Of a stretch of DNA of 64,000 bases, positions 1-10,528 are shown piece by piece; the stretch's first letter is position 1; each line of letters opens with the position of its first letter. The stretch is from Spizellomyces punctatus DAOM BR117 (taxonomy: Eukaryota > Chytridiomycota > Chytridiomycetes > Spizellomycetales > Spizellomycetaceae). A program made the position numbers and the translations under genes. The stretch is taken from positions 407,397 to 471,396 of the forward strand of contig NW_015971543.1 of assembly GCF_000182565.1 (NCBI RefSeq), in the 5' to 3' direction. The notes beneath the pieces were generated by a model. That model saw only the letters and a program-made list of their open reading frames with translations, ran no database searches and was not told the origin of the DNA.

Positions 1-808
1 GCCCACTTCGCGTTGCCCCCTTTGCCTTGCCTACGGGAACAGTCAGCCGTGCATTCGATGCGACCATTAGATCGACACCGAACACAACGTCTTATCCACC
101 CCTAATGGACACACCTGTACAGTAATACACTCCTACCCACCTTCTAATGCCAGTTTCGTCAATAGCAAAGTTTTCAATTTTGAAAGTGCAATATTGAGTC
201 CACAAGTCGACACTATTATGAATGGACACAACCCCACGTTCAAAGATCTGTCATGTCGTAACAATGTGAGAACACTGCACAACATTCAATATGAAGGACT
301 TTACAGCCTCCGCTGACCTCCTGTGCCTTCTCAGGTCCCTCCAGCGCATTCTCCCGATCCGCGTACTTTTTCCAATACCCAAAGCATAGAGGAAATTTCA
401 GCAGGAAATGATCATACACTGTCCGAAGATTTTGCTGGTCTTCTGCAGATGAGTTCTTCGTAACGTCACCGTTGGCACCCTCTGCAGCTGCAATCAGGTA
501 TTCCCAAGATTCAAAATCATCAGGATTCTTTCACATGGTTGGTTAGTAGGGCATTTCCGTCCGGTAGCAGTGAGTTAATGTACCTTGCTGACTGCGTCCC
601 ACAGCCGCTCCCAGTCCGATTGCTGTGGAACCTCATCCGCGTTAGGGTCTTTTGCTGCATCCCCGTCGTACTTTTGCATGTCCCTTCCGTTGGCCCCATC
701 AATGTGGTCTATAATGCGCATTATTACGAGAGCACCTGTGCGGTAAAGCTGTCCAAACAAATGCATACCACCATAAGCACCGTTACCCATAAGATAATCC
801 TCTGCCAT
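1..808 (-). CDS. PRP39: PRP39-like U1 snRNP splicing factor (5' part; runs off left edge)
   Basis: Three coding exons are visible (808-584, 527-318, 247-141) and join in phase; later exons lie left of the window. Residues 1-75 are a leader. From residue 76 the protein reads as HAT repeats, with FESWEYLI, a LKFPLCFGYWKKYAD core and IFERGVVSIHNSVDLW, the pattern of the PRP39/PRPF39 family. In known systems this protein is a U1 snRNP component that helps define the 5' splice site in the nucleus. Intron 1 has a perfect TACTAAC branch site. The exon after 141 could not be placed in the first 140 bases. Start is the first in-frame ATG. It is divergently oriented from LAMTOR2 with 189 bp between starts. 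The family call is firm; PRP42-type paralogues cannot be excluded. Confidence 0.85.
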
Positions 809-997
809 CTTGTGTTGTCAGGTGGTATGGACTAGGGTAGGATGTGCGATCGCGACGGATTTGACAAGATTTTGTTCGAAAAAGCAATTTGCAATCCGAT
901 GGAATGTCAAAGACACGTCAGGCATTTACCACGTGAACACGCTCGATCGTGAAGGCGACTTTCAGAATCCCGCCCTTGACCGCCACGGGTGAAAAGC

Positions 998-1677
998 ATG
1001 TTGAAGCCAAAAGTTATTACCCAAGTCCTTCAGCAAGCCAACACCGCAGGCGTTCACGCCGCACTGTAAGGATACGCTGTTTACATTGACGAGAGCATCA
1101 CCTCATACTCTGACTTTTAATGATATGCATTATGTGCGCTTCACCTTACTCTAGTCTCTTAAACCCCGACGGATCACTGGTGTCCTTTGCAGGGGGGACG
1201 GAGAAGGATGCCAAGGTCTTGGCAGCAGTGGCCAGTAATGTGTGGTTTGGATATGAGCGGTACGGTAAACCTCCTGCTGCGAATTCAGTGGAGGGTGGGG
1301 AGGGAAAAGAAGGTTTGCGAAATTTGATACTGGATTGCGAGGTGCGGTATTGTTAGTGCTATACTGGTGCTGGAATATTGGTTTTAAATCCAATATGTGT
1401 CATTGTATAAGCAAGGGAAGCTATCGATAACAAGGACAAGCAGGATGCTCTTATGTCTAGTGGCTGATGAAAGGGTGGAATGGGGTTTGCTAAAGGCAAA
1501 GGTAATTCCATACACATTCCCACCCCAAGATTTCATACTGATGCGATCTATCGGCTTAGACAAGAACACTGAAAGAATATTTGGAAGGGCCATTAAACTT
1601 GGTTGCGAGTTATTAACGAGAGAGAAATCTTTGCCAAGCAGGCTGAGCATCTTGTCGTTCCCCATCTACTTTCTTGA
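998..1677 (+). CDS. LAMTOR2: LAMTOR2-like roadblock protein (Ragulator subunit)
   Basis: Exons 998-1065, 1155-1341, 1412-1501 and 1621-1677 join in phase into 132 residues, close to the usual ~125. The whole chain is one roadblock/LC7 fold. It starts MLKPKVITQVLQQANTAGV, then LLLNPDGSLVSFAG, then VAAVASNVWFGYER, LILDCEQGKLSITR and a LLCLVADERVEWGLLKAK core, collinear with animal LAMTOR2/p14. In animals this subunit pairs with LAMTOR3 in the Ragulator scaffold that holds Rag GTPases and mTORC1 on lysosomes. Here a vacuolar/endosomal scaffold role is inferred. The last exon (17 codons) is the least certain, but it keeps the C-terminal helix and phase. It shares a short promoter with PRP39. Confidence 0.88.
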
Positions 1678-1786
1678 TTATGAATTATTGAATACATACA
1701 TAAAAGCGCTTTAACTATCTCCCTAAGTACAAATCGCCACTGATAGTTGGATGCATAACTACAATTACATTTAAGTTCGTATTTTG

Positions 1787-2461
1787 CTAACGCAGCGCTA
1801 GCGTTGACGCAACGAGAACGGCGACGAACGTGAAGATGCCCGAAGCAGACTTGAAGGCCCCACTATTAGGGCCCATAGTGTCCGGAGTTGTTACAAGAGG
1901 GAGCGAGTTCATAATCTTAAACTGTTGACTATTCGTCGGACCAGGGAAAGTGTCAGGCACGCAGTTTCCGTTCGCAGGAACCCTCTGGGGGTCAAGGTCG
2001 TCCATGACGTAGCGGATAAGGTAAAAAGCATCCTGGAGCGATGGAATAGTCCAGGTGTAGTTTCTAGTGTCACGCGGAAGGTTCTCCTCAATGGCTTTCC
2101 AGCCGTTGTTAGTGATGGCCTGGTCTGCACGCTGATAGTAGAGCGCAACCTTCCTAGCTGGGAAGCGGCCGGTGTCGACAAAATCGCTGTAATGCCAGGA
2201 AATGTTGAGGGTTCCGCCCACGGCAACTACCGTAGTGGAGCGCGGGGAATCTACGATTATACTGCCTGGACGGGTACCGCAAGGCGGCATCGGTTGGGTG
2301 GTGTTTGTTTGATTTGTGTTGTTTCCGCCATTTGCGCCGCCGTTTCCTGGAGGAGGAGCCTGGCCTTGCACTAGCACTGCAAGCACCAGGAATGCGATGG
2401 CCAACCAGAATGTGAACCGTACCGTTCTATAAGCGGTCATAGTGAGGAGGAATGCGCTCAA
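1787..2461 (-). CDS. Secreted Kre9/Knh1-like domain protein with GPI-type tail
   Basis: Single-exon gene, 224 residues. A hydrophobic signal peptide (about residues 14-33, ending near VQGQA) is followed by a short Gly/Asn-rich linker with NQT-type sequons. A beta-sandwich domain from about 65 to 175 contains VVAVGGTLNISWHYSD, KVALYYQ and NYTWTIPSLQDAFYLIRY, the pattern of the Kre9/Knh1-like N-terminal domain of fungal Ser/Thr-rich GPI proteins. The C-terminus ends in a small-residue region plus a hydrophobic stretch (FTFVAVLVASTLALR), which looks like a GPI-attachment signal. Role: probably a cell-surface glycoprotein; no enzymatic motif is seen. A second Met at residue 8 would also leave a good signal peptide. 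Confidence 0.8.
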   Translation of the reverse strand: MSAFLLTMTAYRTVRFTFWLAIAFLVLAVLVQGQAPPPGNGGANGGNNTNQTNTTQPMPPCGTRPGSIIVDSPRSTTVVAVGGTLNISWHYSDFVDTGRFPARKVALYYQRADQAITNNGWKAIEENLPRDTRNYTWTIPSLQDAFYLIRYVMDDLDPQRVPANGNCVPDTFPGPTNSQQFKIMNSLPLVTTPDTMGPNSGAFKSASGIFTFVAVLVASTLALR

Positions 2462-2649
2462 AGCAACTGGCGGGGGGGCGAAGCGATGGGCGACCGTTTT
2501 TATGCTTTCCTTTCTGTTCGTAAGCTATGGCGCGTTTGAAACGGGACCCCAGCGCCGCGCGTAATCAACTGTTGCCCATAGCAACGACTACCCATCGAGT
2601 GCCCTCCAAAGCGCTATCGCTTCAGCCCAACCACCCAACGATCATCACA

Positions 2650-3394
2650 ATGTCCCTCCTCCGCTTACCTGCTCGCCGATTCACAGGCTTGCCTCGTCCA
2701 ACCCTTGTATATGCACAGCAAATCCGACTTGTTTCCTCGGAGAAACTGCAAAAGCTCTCGGGCGAACCGCTAGCAGACAAGGAGCACGAAAACCTTGTCA
2801 TTCCCTCACCAAAGGGACAGCGCGATGTGTTTGAAGCCGACGCCTGCAGCGGTAGGCGTGCGATGTAGGAGGATTGGCATTATTGGAACTATTGTTAAAT
2901 GCTCCCCTTTGTATGTGTAGGTGTCCCTCCGGAAATCTCAAGACGTTCTGTGAAGATTTTTAAACCAGCGCGCAATGCCATGCAACAAGGAACTGCAAAC
3001 AGTGAGAATTGGAGAATTGATTTCGACGTACAGGAGCGGTGGGAAAACCCACTAATGGGTTGGGCTAGTAGGTACTATTCACACAATTGGAATTTCTTGT
3101 TGACACCAAGTTACCGGGTCCCCGCATGCAACTGACCACTCTTTCAGCCACGATGCGGTTCAAGGTGTACGAATGAACTTTGCATCCAAGGAGGATGCCA
3201 TATTGTTTGCTGAGCGCCAGGGTTACGAGTATTGGGTGGAGGAACCAAAGCCAGAAAAATTCCGGGTGAAGACTTACGCAGACAATTTCAAGGTAATAGA
3301 TTTATGGTGATCTTTTCTTCCTTTTCGCTGAGCTGTACTCATTCATATCGAGCAGTATGTTCCCGGCAAGCTTCGCATGATCAAAACCAAGTGA
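2650..3394 (+). CDS. NDUFS4: NADH:ubiquinone oxidoreductase 18 kDa subunit (NDUFS4)
   Basis: Exons 2650-2851, 2921-3071, 3148-3292 and 3356-3394 join in phase to give 178 residues. The N-terminus is Arg/Leu/Ser rich without acidic residues ([14 protein letters not shown]), as expected for a mitochondrial presequence. The mature part has the ETC complex I subunit core: [49 protein letters not shown] and [15 protein letters not shown], ending in KTK. It is an accessory subunit of the complex I N/Q-module in the inner membrane. An in-frame upstream Met at 2527 would add 41 residues and a weaker presequence, so 2650 is preferred. Confidence 0.95.
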
Positions 3395-3922
3395 GATAAC
3401 AACAGTAGTCTCCCCGGAGAGGTCTGTGTGTCGCGATGCCCGCCGCATGGAACCGCATGGAGACTAGCCTGTTGATATACCATAACCAGAACTGATCTTA
3501 GAGAAACCCCATTGATATTTTAATACACAGCGGCTAGTCCAAAGAACCTCCCTGACGATTGCTGCATTGAGCAGAATTGACGAGCAATCACCGTAAATGT
3601 ACAGACCCATGAGACAGTACATTTGTCCACCTTGGGTAGCCGAATCGTCTTCCCTGCTCTCAACACCAATGACCCCTTTGTAACTCTTAAAGGCAAAAGG
3701 ATTGACGATGACCACACCGCGAGCAATCGATCCATTTTCAGGTTTTCCAGCGTGGAGAGTTCTGCCCAAGAAGGTCTAATTTCCTCGTGGGCCAATCAAA
3801 TGGACAACAAAAGGGTTTCTCCGCCTTTTTGCAGTCGTCACCCGTCTCAACCTTCACAACCAAATGCGTGTTAAGCTCATTGACGCGTGCACTTTGTTTT
3901 AACTTTCCGCGTTGCTATATTG
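3395..3922. other. Intergenic stretch, no supported gene
   Basis: About 530 bases between NDUFS4 and the hemerythrin promoter. Open frames of 80-100 codons occur on both strands, but none has a recognisable domain, a convincing start or splice support. I see no RNA gene here. Confidence 0.6.
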
Positions 3923-3973
3923 TGACGTAATGGCTGCGTACCCTCCCCTTAATCATCCGGTTGAGTATAAAAG
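3923..3973 (+). promoter_or_regulatory. Hemerythrin promoter: CRE-like TGACGTAA and TATAAAAG
   Basis: TGACGTAA at 3923-3930 is the half-palindromic ATF/CREB (bZIP) core. TATAAAAG at 3966-3973 lies 108 bases upstream of the ATG at 4074, with a pyrimidine-rich leader between. A strong TATA box with a bZIP site suggests inducible, possibly stress-controlled expression; that reading is inference. Confidence 0.5.
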
Positions 3974-4073
3974 AAGAGCCCTCCAGTCGGGTTGCAAGGC
4001 CTCTATTCTCCAATCACCGAGCTACTCAATTTCCGATACGCCAATTCTTTCCGATTATCTACTTTTCTAAAAC

Positions 4074-4867
4074 ATGTCCAGCAACAAGAATGTTCACGTA
4101 GTTGATGCCGTCATCTATGACCACAAGGAAATTCAAACTTACTACGAAGTGAGTAGCAATTGCAGACGGTCTAATGGTCGTATAAGGCCACCCTGGAAGC
4201 TACATTGAACGCTGACAGGTCCGACACCGATAAATCAAGCATGCTGATCCCTCTCTCTTCATCTTTGCTAGCAATACCTTGCTAATGATGGGAAGCCGAC
4301 AGAGCAACAGAAATGGGTCAACCAATTGTTCTGGGAAATCGCCAGACACTCAATTGCTGAGGAGTTGATCGTGTACCCTGCTCTTGAAAAACATGTAACC
4401 AACGGCAAGGCCATTGCCGATAAGGATCGCCAAGAGCACCAGCAAGTCAAGAACGACATTTACGAACTCCAGAAGAAGACGGCTGGCAAGGACGCTGATT
4501 TCGATGCACTCTTGGCCAAAATGATGAGGGAATTGCGTCAACATATCCAGGAAGAGGAGACTGAAGACTTGCCAAAACTGAGAAGTGCATTGCAAAATGA
4601 GGAAGGCACGAAGCTAGGACGAGAGTTCCAGATGACAAAAAAGTTTGTTCCTACTCGGTAAGTTGTTTCAAAAGTGCACGTTCTTAAGCGTTTTGGCATG
4701 TTCATCTAATTTGGTCATCCATTCATCCTTCCAGCTCTCACCCCTCGGCCCCCGACAAGCCACCATTCGAAACTGTGGTTGGCCTTCTCACCGCCCCATT
4801 GGACAAGCTTCGTGATATGTTTAGTAAATTCCCCACCCAGGAGGAACTTAAGGCAGTGGAGCCTTAA
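4074..4867 (+). CDS. Hemerythrin HHE cation-binding domain protein
   Basis: Exons 4074-4148, 4272-4657 and 4735-4867 give 197 residues. A four-helix HHE fold occupies residues 10 to about 135. All expected iron ligands are visible in order: His in YDHKEI, His and Glu in ARHSIAEEL, His in RQEHQQV and His/Glu in LRQHIQEEET. The tail (SHPSAPDKPPFETVVG..) is typical of fungal and bacterial cytosolic HHE proteins. A likely role is di-iron dependent binding of O2, NO or H2O2, or iron storage; the substrate is not known from sequence. Splice phases close exactly. The promoter has a TATA box and a bZIP-like site. Confidence 0.92.
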
Positions 4868-5229
4868 ATGTGCCCATATGGTCATGGTTTATAGGATTCT
4901 TGTATTCATAGTTTTGTAAGAATGAACATTTTTTTCATATTCGTATTCTGGATCCTCTTCATACTGGTTTTGGTGCATAAGCAACCAGCAATTACCTTGT
5001 GCACTCAAAGACCAATTAACATGTAGCATTTAACTGGGACTTCGGCACCTACGATTCCCCTCATCGCCGCCATTTCCGTGCTATTCTTCATTCCAACCCA
5101 TAACATAAAAACATACATACAAGAAAAGTACCCTCCATACAACCAAGTGCGGATACAGCCGGTAACAAAAATAAAATGCTCATGCTCTAAAATGGCCAAA
5201 AAGTGACTAGAACTATCGTTAAATTCCAA

Positions 5230-6015
5230 CTATGTAGTAAATTGGGCTTGCTGTGCGGCGTAATGGGCAGCGAGCGCTTGCAATTGCTGTGGTGTGATGG
5301 AAGGTAGTGTGCCTTGCTGCCCTTGCTGACCTGCCGTCGCTTGCTGATGTTGTAGCTGCTGTTGGAGCTGTTGTAGTGTAGCTTGCTGTTGAACCGCTGC
5401 ATGACTTGCTTGTTGCTGCTGCCGTAGTTGCTGTGCTGTTTGCTGATGATGTTGCAGTGCCAAGGCGTAAGCAACCGCTGCAGAGTTGAGCGCTGCCTGG
5501 TTCATCGCTGCCTGGTTTGCTGCAGCCTCATCAGTGGGAGAGTCCGACAAACCGTTGATCCCCAAATCCTCTTTCGGTATTGACGCAGCGCGCTCGAGTT
5601 TTGTTGCTTCCCGATATTTGTGCAGATAAACTTTTAATGTTTCACAGTAGTTTTCAAATCCCAGTGATTGCATCGCCCACAAAATATCTTCGCCGTTTAT
5701 AGTTTTCCGTTTCTCTTGTTGACACCGATCACTCGCTACAGGTGAAGCCAAAAAAGAGTATCATGCTCGATGCTGAATGGACAGCAAAGCTTCACAGCTA
5801 GCAGGGTACAAACCTTCAGAGGTGATAAACGAAATGAACTCTGACACACACTCTTGAACACACTCTTTGGCATCTTTTGCAATTTTAGCGTTATTTGGGA
5901 GGCCTCTTTTCATGAGTCTGGCGACATTGGCAATGGGAAGGAACCGGTCCTGTTCACGATCTATATCGTCGTACGCTCCATTCCCTCCTCCCGTATTCGA
6001 TCCTGTGTCGGACAT
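5230..6015 (-). CDS. NFYB: NF-YB / HAP3 CCAAT-binding histone-fold subunit with Gln-rich tail
   Basis: Exons 6015-5814 and 5735-5230 give 235 residues. The histone fold runs from about residue 23 to 112: [34 protein letters not shown], the junction ITSEASDRC, then [12 protein letters not shown] and [19 protein letters not shown]. These are invariant NF-YB/HAP3 features. It would pair with NF-YC and then NF-YA to bind CCAAT in promoters. The C-terminal 90 residues are almost pure Gln/Ala (about 145-232), an activation-type region more familiar on NF-YA and NF-YC than on this subunit. Start is the ATG before the acidic Gly/Asn leader; the frame is open further upstream, so a longer form is possible. 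Confidence 0.93.
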
Positions 6016-6368
6016 GCTCCGGTCCAGCTTTATATCGTGGTGTTGGTCGTGGTCAGAGGGTCTGGCGAACCAACTCCGCGTCTGCTTGGGTAAGTGAAAG
6101 GCCGTTGGTTGGGCGAAAAGCGGACGAACCCCAGAAGGACAACGCCACCTCCAACTGTTGTGTTTCAGCACATGACCAGAGTCTTAGCTAAGCCATTCAA
6201 CCAGCAACTTTCTTCTTTTTCAATTGCCTTGTCGTTTATTATTGCTATTATGGCTGCAGATGGTAGCAACCAGTGCCCAAACAATGGCTCCCACACTATG
6301 TACATAATGCGCATTTCGCTTATTTAAATATAAATCCAAATCTAGCCCCACTATCAAGCTTGACCATT

Positions 6369-7214
6369 CTACAATACATTCCACATTTCCTCGTATGCAC
6401 ATGTAAGTTTTCCGCATGTGACCGACGCAGAAAGAGGATACTCGGATATTGATATCTTATCGTCCACGATGTCATCCACCCAGTTATCCGGACCATGAGC
6501 CATTGCGCCAATGAAGTAGACGACGGGTTCATCGGATGGTAAGGTTGCCACGTATGAATTTAGTCGGACAGCTTGAACTTCGGACGACATGGCTGACATG
6601 GGAAGGTGGTCAATCGTCGTATACAATGATGGAGCCAGGCACCATGGAAATGAGAAAAACTTACTTATTTTTCTGCAATTGGGTGGTAAATGGTCTGTAA
6701 TAGGATTTTTGATAACTTTGAGAAGCTTCTCAGGCCCGTTCACCGATCTGATGCTCAGTTTGTGAAGAAGTTGCACTGCGGCAAGACAAAAAGGTAGTTG
6801 ACAATGAATAGAGTCCTCTACACATAAAAAACCGACAGAACATTACGTACCCATCAATCCACAAAAGCGCTTGAATGTCCTCGGTATTCGCACATGTGGG
6901 TTCACTTCTATCAAAACGTTTTTCGTTGTATGGATGTATACTTGCAGCAATCCCGCCTTGTTCAGAGGACTGTCGAGTAATGTTAGGAGACACTGGTGGG
7001 TAATGTCAGGCCGCGACTCCGACACATCTTTGCCGTGCTTCTTGAGGAGGTGGTGGTGATCGTCACAGTTTAGAAGAGCATAGTGGCCTTCCTTTCCTTT
7101 GCCCAACTTGACTGTTTCCAGTGACGCTTGCTGGAGAACCACAATCAAGCGTTTAGCTGTGGATTTCTCCTTTGCGACTTTCGGAGGAGCTGGGGGTTTG
7201 GCAATACTGTTCAT
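6369..7214 (-). CDS. EMG1: EMG1/NEP1 18S rRNA pseudouridine N1-methyltransferase
   Basis: Exons 7214-6851, 6775-6665 and 6592-6369 give 232 residues (yeast about 252). A short Pro/Lys leader precedes the SPOUT domain, with [72 protein letters not shown] and, near the end, FIGAMAHG and [12 protein letters not shown]. It methylates the hypermodified pseudouridine of 18S rRNA and is needed for small-subunit assembly in the nucleolus. The last junction (CRKI then TMSSEVQAV) replaces the loop before the SAM-binding knot and aligns with yeast. Start is the first Met; the leader length is normal. Confidence 0.96.
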
Positions 7215-7464
7215 CGCCGATAGGTGGTGGGGGACTGAGAAAGACCGGCAATTGAAAACCCGGAGATCCGACGAATTTCAGTTTAAAATGTGGTCCTTGA
7301 ACGATGATGAGCAAAGCAAAAAGAAATACAAGTAGCCATCCAGCCATTTCACTTGTGCGGTTGCATGGAATTTTATGGTTCAAATGGGTTGATCGCGTCT
7401 TACGTCCTGGGATACAGCTCGTTCATGACGGGAAAAACATGTTTATAGAATATACAGATTTTTT

Positions 7465-8802
7465 CTACTTTCGCCGGGTTTTCACGCCATGCCAGATTCC
7501 GAAAGCAAAAATAGGTGCCGCTACCAAGGTGTACTAATATTACAAATTGGGCAGCTTTAGCATACGGACATGTTCATGTGCAAGTTAAGGTCCTTACCAT
7601 GACGAGGGTTGATGTGCCCCGCCCGTTATTAGATCGCTTACTCTTTGTATCTCCTTTCCCGTCCTGTTGCTCTAGCACCATCAACCTTCGCTCCACCCTA
7701 TCCAGCCTTTGCATCACAGCATCTAATAGCGCAACGACATCCTCGTTAAGACGCTGGGTTGCTTCCGGTGACATGCGTTGCTGCTGGAGGGCAAAATGGT
7801 CTCGTAGCTCGCCTGCGTTCGTTAACACTTCCTCAGCTAGAGCGACGGCAATATCCGGTGGTGGAGGTATTGGTGGTGTCGATGGTGATGGCAAGACTTC
7901 CGCCAGCAGTGGAGGTGTATCAGGCTCTGGAATTGAAGGGACATCGCGTGGAATGAGGGTTGGAGAAGATGGTGAATCTTTTGGGGTCGCTCTCTTCGAG
8001 CGATGTGAGTGCCCTTGCACATCTTCGAAGGAGAATCGGTCCTCCTCGTCGCTGTAACTGCATTTCCGCGTTAGCGAAGGCGAGGTCCAACTCATCTGCG
8101 GCGTTACCTCATTTCCTGGACAAATCTTCTAGTTTCCTGAAACAATGTTTCCACTTCCTGCCTGGGCAACCATGCAATTCAGAACCCAGTAGCCAATGAG
8201 CAAGGATATAGAACCCTTACCTGTCTCCGGGTTGAACGTGACGCTTGATATATGCATCAACTTGAGCTTCGGGTAAATCGGCAAATTGCTGCAAGATGGG
8301 AAGAGCTTCTTCAAGATAATGTTGCATAGCCTCTTCCTTGGGCATGTCCCCTTTGCCAACAGCCAATACATTAGCATGTCAAGAAAATATGATATGCATC
8401 ATAAGAGCGAACTATGCAGGTACCTAAACGATTCCACGCATCCCTACAGCACGTAGCAAAAAAAAAGAAGACACAACAAAGTGTTCATACACGTCCGTAG
8501 GTCTTATACTCCAAAGAGACTTACCATTTGTATCTCCCAGCAATATCGAACCACCCGGGTCTTGTGGGGATATTGCATTTTCCTAACGTCGCCTGCAATC
8601 AGACAGACGAACGTCAGGGGAAAGGACACATATAGGGCAACAATGCCAGCTGCCAGTCTCAAAGCAAGGCCAGACTATTGACCTGTTTATAGAAGGCATA
8701 GAGCTCCAGCTTCTTGGCATTGCTAATTGGAGCGACATGTGGGAGCTGTTCTTTCGGGGCGGCAGAAATGAGGGTGACGGCCCTCAGAAAACGTTCCTCC
8801 AT
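7465..8802 (-). CDS. Tail-anchored acyl-CoA-binding protein (ACBD5/ATG37-like)
   Basis: Seven exons: 8802-8683, 8592-8525, 8443-8424, 8350-8221, 8161-8108, 8057-7598 and 7533-7465; 306 residues. An acyl-CoA-binding domain fills residues 1 to about 90: FLRAVTLIS, KLELYAFYKQATLGKC, RPGWFDIAGRYKWDAWNRLG and KEEAMQHYLEE. A Ser/Pro-rich acidic middle and a short coiled coil (about 225-255, MQRLDRVERRLMVLEQQ) follow. The last 22 residues, added by the final exon, are a single membrane helix and a basic tip (KTRRK). This ACB, coiled coil and tail-anchor order is that of peroxisomal ACBD5 and fungal Atg37, which link acyl-CoA, peroxisomes and pexophagy. Exon 3 is only 20 bp yet encodes the end of the conserved KWDAWNRLG motif. 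Confidence 0.85.
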
Positions 8803-9131
8803 GATACTCCAGAGCGCGCTCGCTACGGTAATACTCCCACTTGCAGCCGGAACTTCAGATAGTCTTAAAGAGGTCGTGGTCGGGCTTGCTAAAGGTCTTT
8901 GGAAGACTTTGGGATGTGATGCGAAGGATCGCCAGCGTGACATACGCTGCCCAAATCGGGACAGATTGCCATGCGTCACGCGGCTAAATCATAGATCCTG
9001 TAAGTTTGATCAAATATCACAATCAACGATGTGTTTATATAAAAGATATGGTTACAAGTCGCCTATCCATTGTCATGTAATTCGCAATATGTAAATGTGT
9101 TGACTCAAAAACTAAACATCTGCAACTAAAT
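8803..9131. other. Intergenic stretch upstream of the acyl-CoA-binding gene
   Basis: About 330 bases between two minus-strand genes. It holds the 5' region of the acyl-CoA-binding gene and the 3' flank of the reductase. The open frame upstream of 8802 has no ACBD homology and is probably leader. Nothing else is recognised. Confidence 0.5.
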
Positions 9132-10287
9132 CTAGCGTGCTGCCCACTTCTTCTCCAATTGCACCAGAATTTCAGCTGTATCCTTGACGGACTGCTTTAG
9201 CTGAATGAAATCAATTCCGAGCACCTTATTGGCACGCTCCCCATAGACAATAGTCTCGTCACCATTACGGATCTTCCCCGGGTTACCTTTAGGTATCGGT
9301 CGGTCAGGGTACAACTCTCGCAAAATGTCAGCGACTTCTTGCCATGAGAGTGTGCCCGCGGAGGTGAGAAAACGTTGTCCACCAGCCTCGGGGCGTACCA
9401 ACGCCTCAACGTGAGCTTTAGCCACATCTCGGACATCGACAAACGCATTACTAGGAGAACCGGCGTCAATAGACTTATGCTCTCCCGCCAGGTACTTGTA
9501 CAGCAATCCGACTGAAGTGGGGATAGCGTCCGGCGACGGTACATCCGTGATGATTGGCCCAAAGACAAAGACTGGATTGATAGTCACCACGTCAAATTTC
9601 GGCTGTCAGCAGGCGTAACTATGTTAATACGATACCTAACCCAACCAAAGGCGAATCAAAGCAATTACCTTTCTCTCCTTGACGAATGTCCAGGTTTTTC
9701 GTTCAGCCTCGGCTTTGGAGGCTCGATAAGCAACAGCAGGGGCTACATCTTTTCCTTTCTCCTCAACCTCTTTCAATGCCCAGTTATTCCAGTCCTCCTC
9801 AGTAAACTTGTAACCAGGAGCCGCAGGATGAGCAATGGCTGCGAAAGATGACGTGATGACCACCCGATGGATTCCTTCGGTGGCAGCCGCAGCTTCCAAA
9901 AGGGAAAGAGTGCCTCGAACTGCGGGATTAATCAGATCCTTCCAGGGATCTTCGACTTTGTAATGGAATGGACTTGCAACGTGCGCGATTCCCGCCACAC
10001 CTGAATTATCAAAGTTATCATCTGCTGCGTTACAGTAGCTGCAATTCAGAGATACCTTTCACAGCTTCATCAAATCCACCATCCTTTTCGAGATCTTCCA
10101 CGACGGTAAACTCAACCTTGTCACCGTACGACGCGAAGCGCTGCTTCAGATGCTCCGCTTTTGCAAGAGATCGCACTGTTCCTCTCACACGAAAGCCAGC
10201 CGCAAGTAGTTGCTCTGCTACGTGTGCGGCTATGAAGCCAGTAATGCCAGTGACGAGGATCTTTGAGCCAGCAGGTACGACAGACAT
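9132..10287 (-). CDS. NAD(P)-dependent reductase of the dihydroflavonol-4-reductase/GRE2 type
   Basis: Exons 10287-10056, 10000-9669 and 9602-9132 give 344 residues, the usual length of extended SDR enzymes. Residues 9-24 carry the Rossmann motif ILVTGITGFIAAHV. The catalytic Ser is in VVITSSFAAI and the Tyr/Lys pair in YRASKAEAE. VTINPVFVFGP and FVDVRDVAKAHVEAL are also diagnostic. Family members reduce aldehydes and ketones (methylglyoxal, diketones, dihydroflavonols) in the cytosol; substrate cannot be told from sequence. It is divergent from RRS1 across 241 bp. The C-terminal WAAR has no targeting signal. Confidence 0.9.
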
Positions 10288-10528
10288 GGTGAGGAAGGTA
10301 CGGCCGAGGGTTAGATGAGAAGTGGTCGTCTTTTATGCCGCCGTTTGACAATCAATCATTCCATGATGAGATGACGCTCGATTGATGATTACTCATCAGA
10401 GAAGCCACGACGTGCCGGCTCGAACCATCAAATGTGGTTCCATAATTCTTTTTGGATTTTCGGAGCTGCGTTTGCAATCCAACACTCACCAAAGTTTCTG
10501 CAATTGCAAACGACACAAGAGGTCAACC

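Noticed and set aside
3464-3795. Overlapping 90-100 codon frames on the minus strand after NDUFS4
   Set aside because: No ATG-supported start with splice sites, no domain, and the sequence is ordinary 3' flank plus promoter.
5854-6327. Plus-strand frames of 76-79 codons opposite NF-YB
   Set aside because: Antisense shadows of the histone-fold exon with no independent domain.
10400-10445. GGTTCGAGCC-like T-arm on the minus strand
   Set aside because: The flanking five bases do not pair and no D-arm or anticodon stem could be drawn, so it is not a tRNA.
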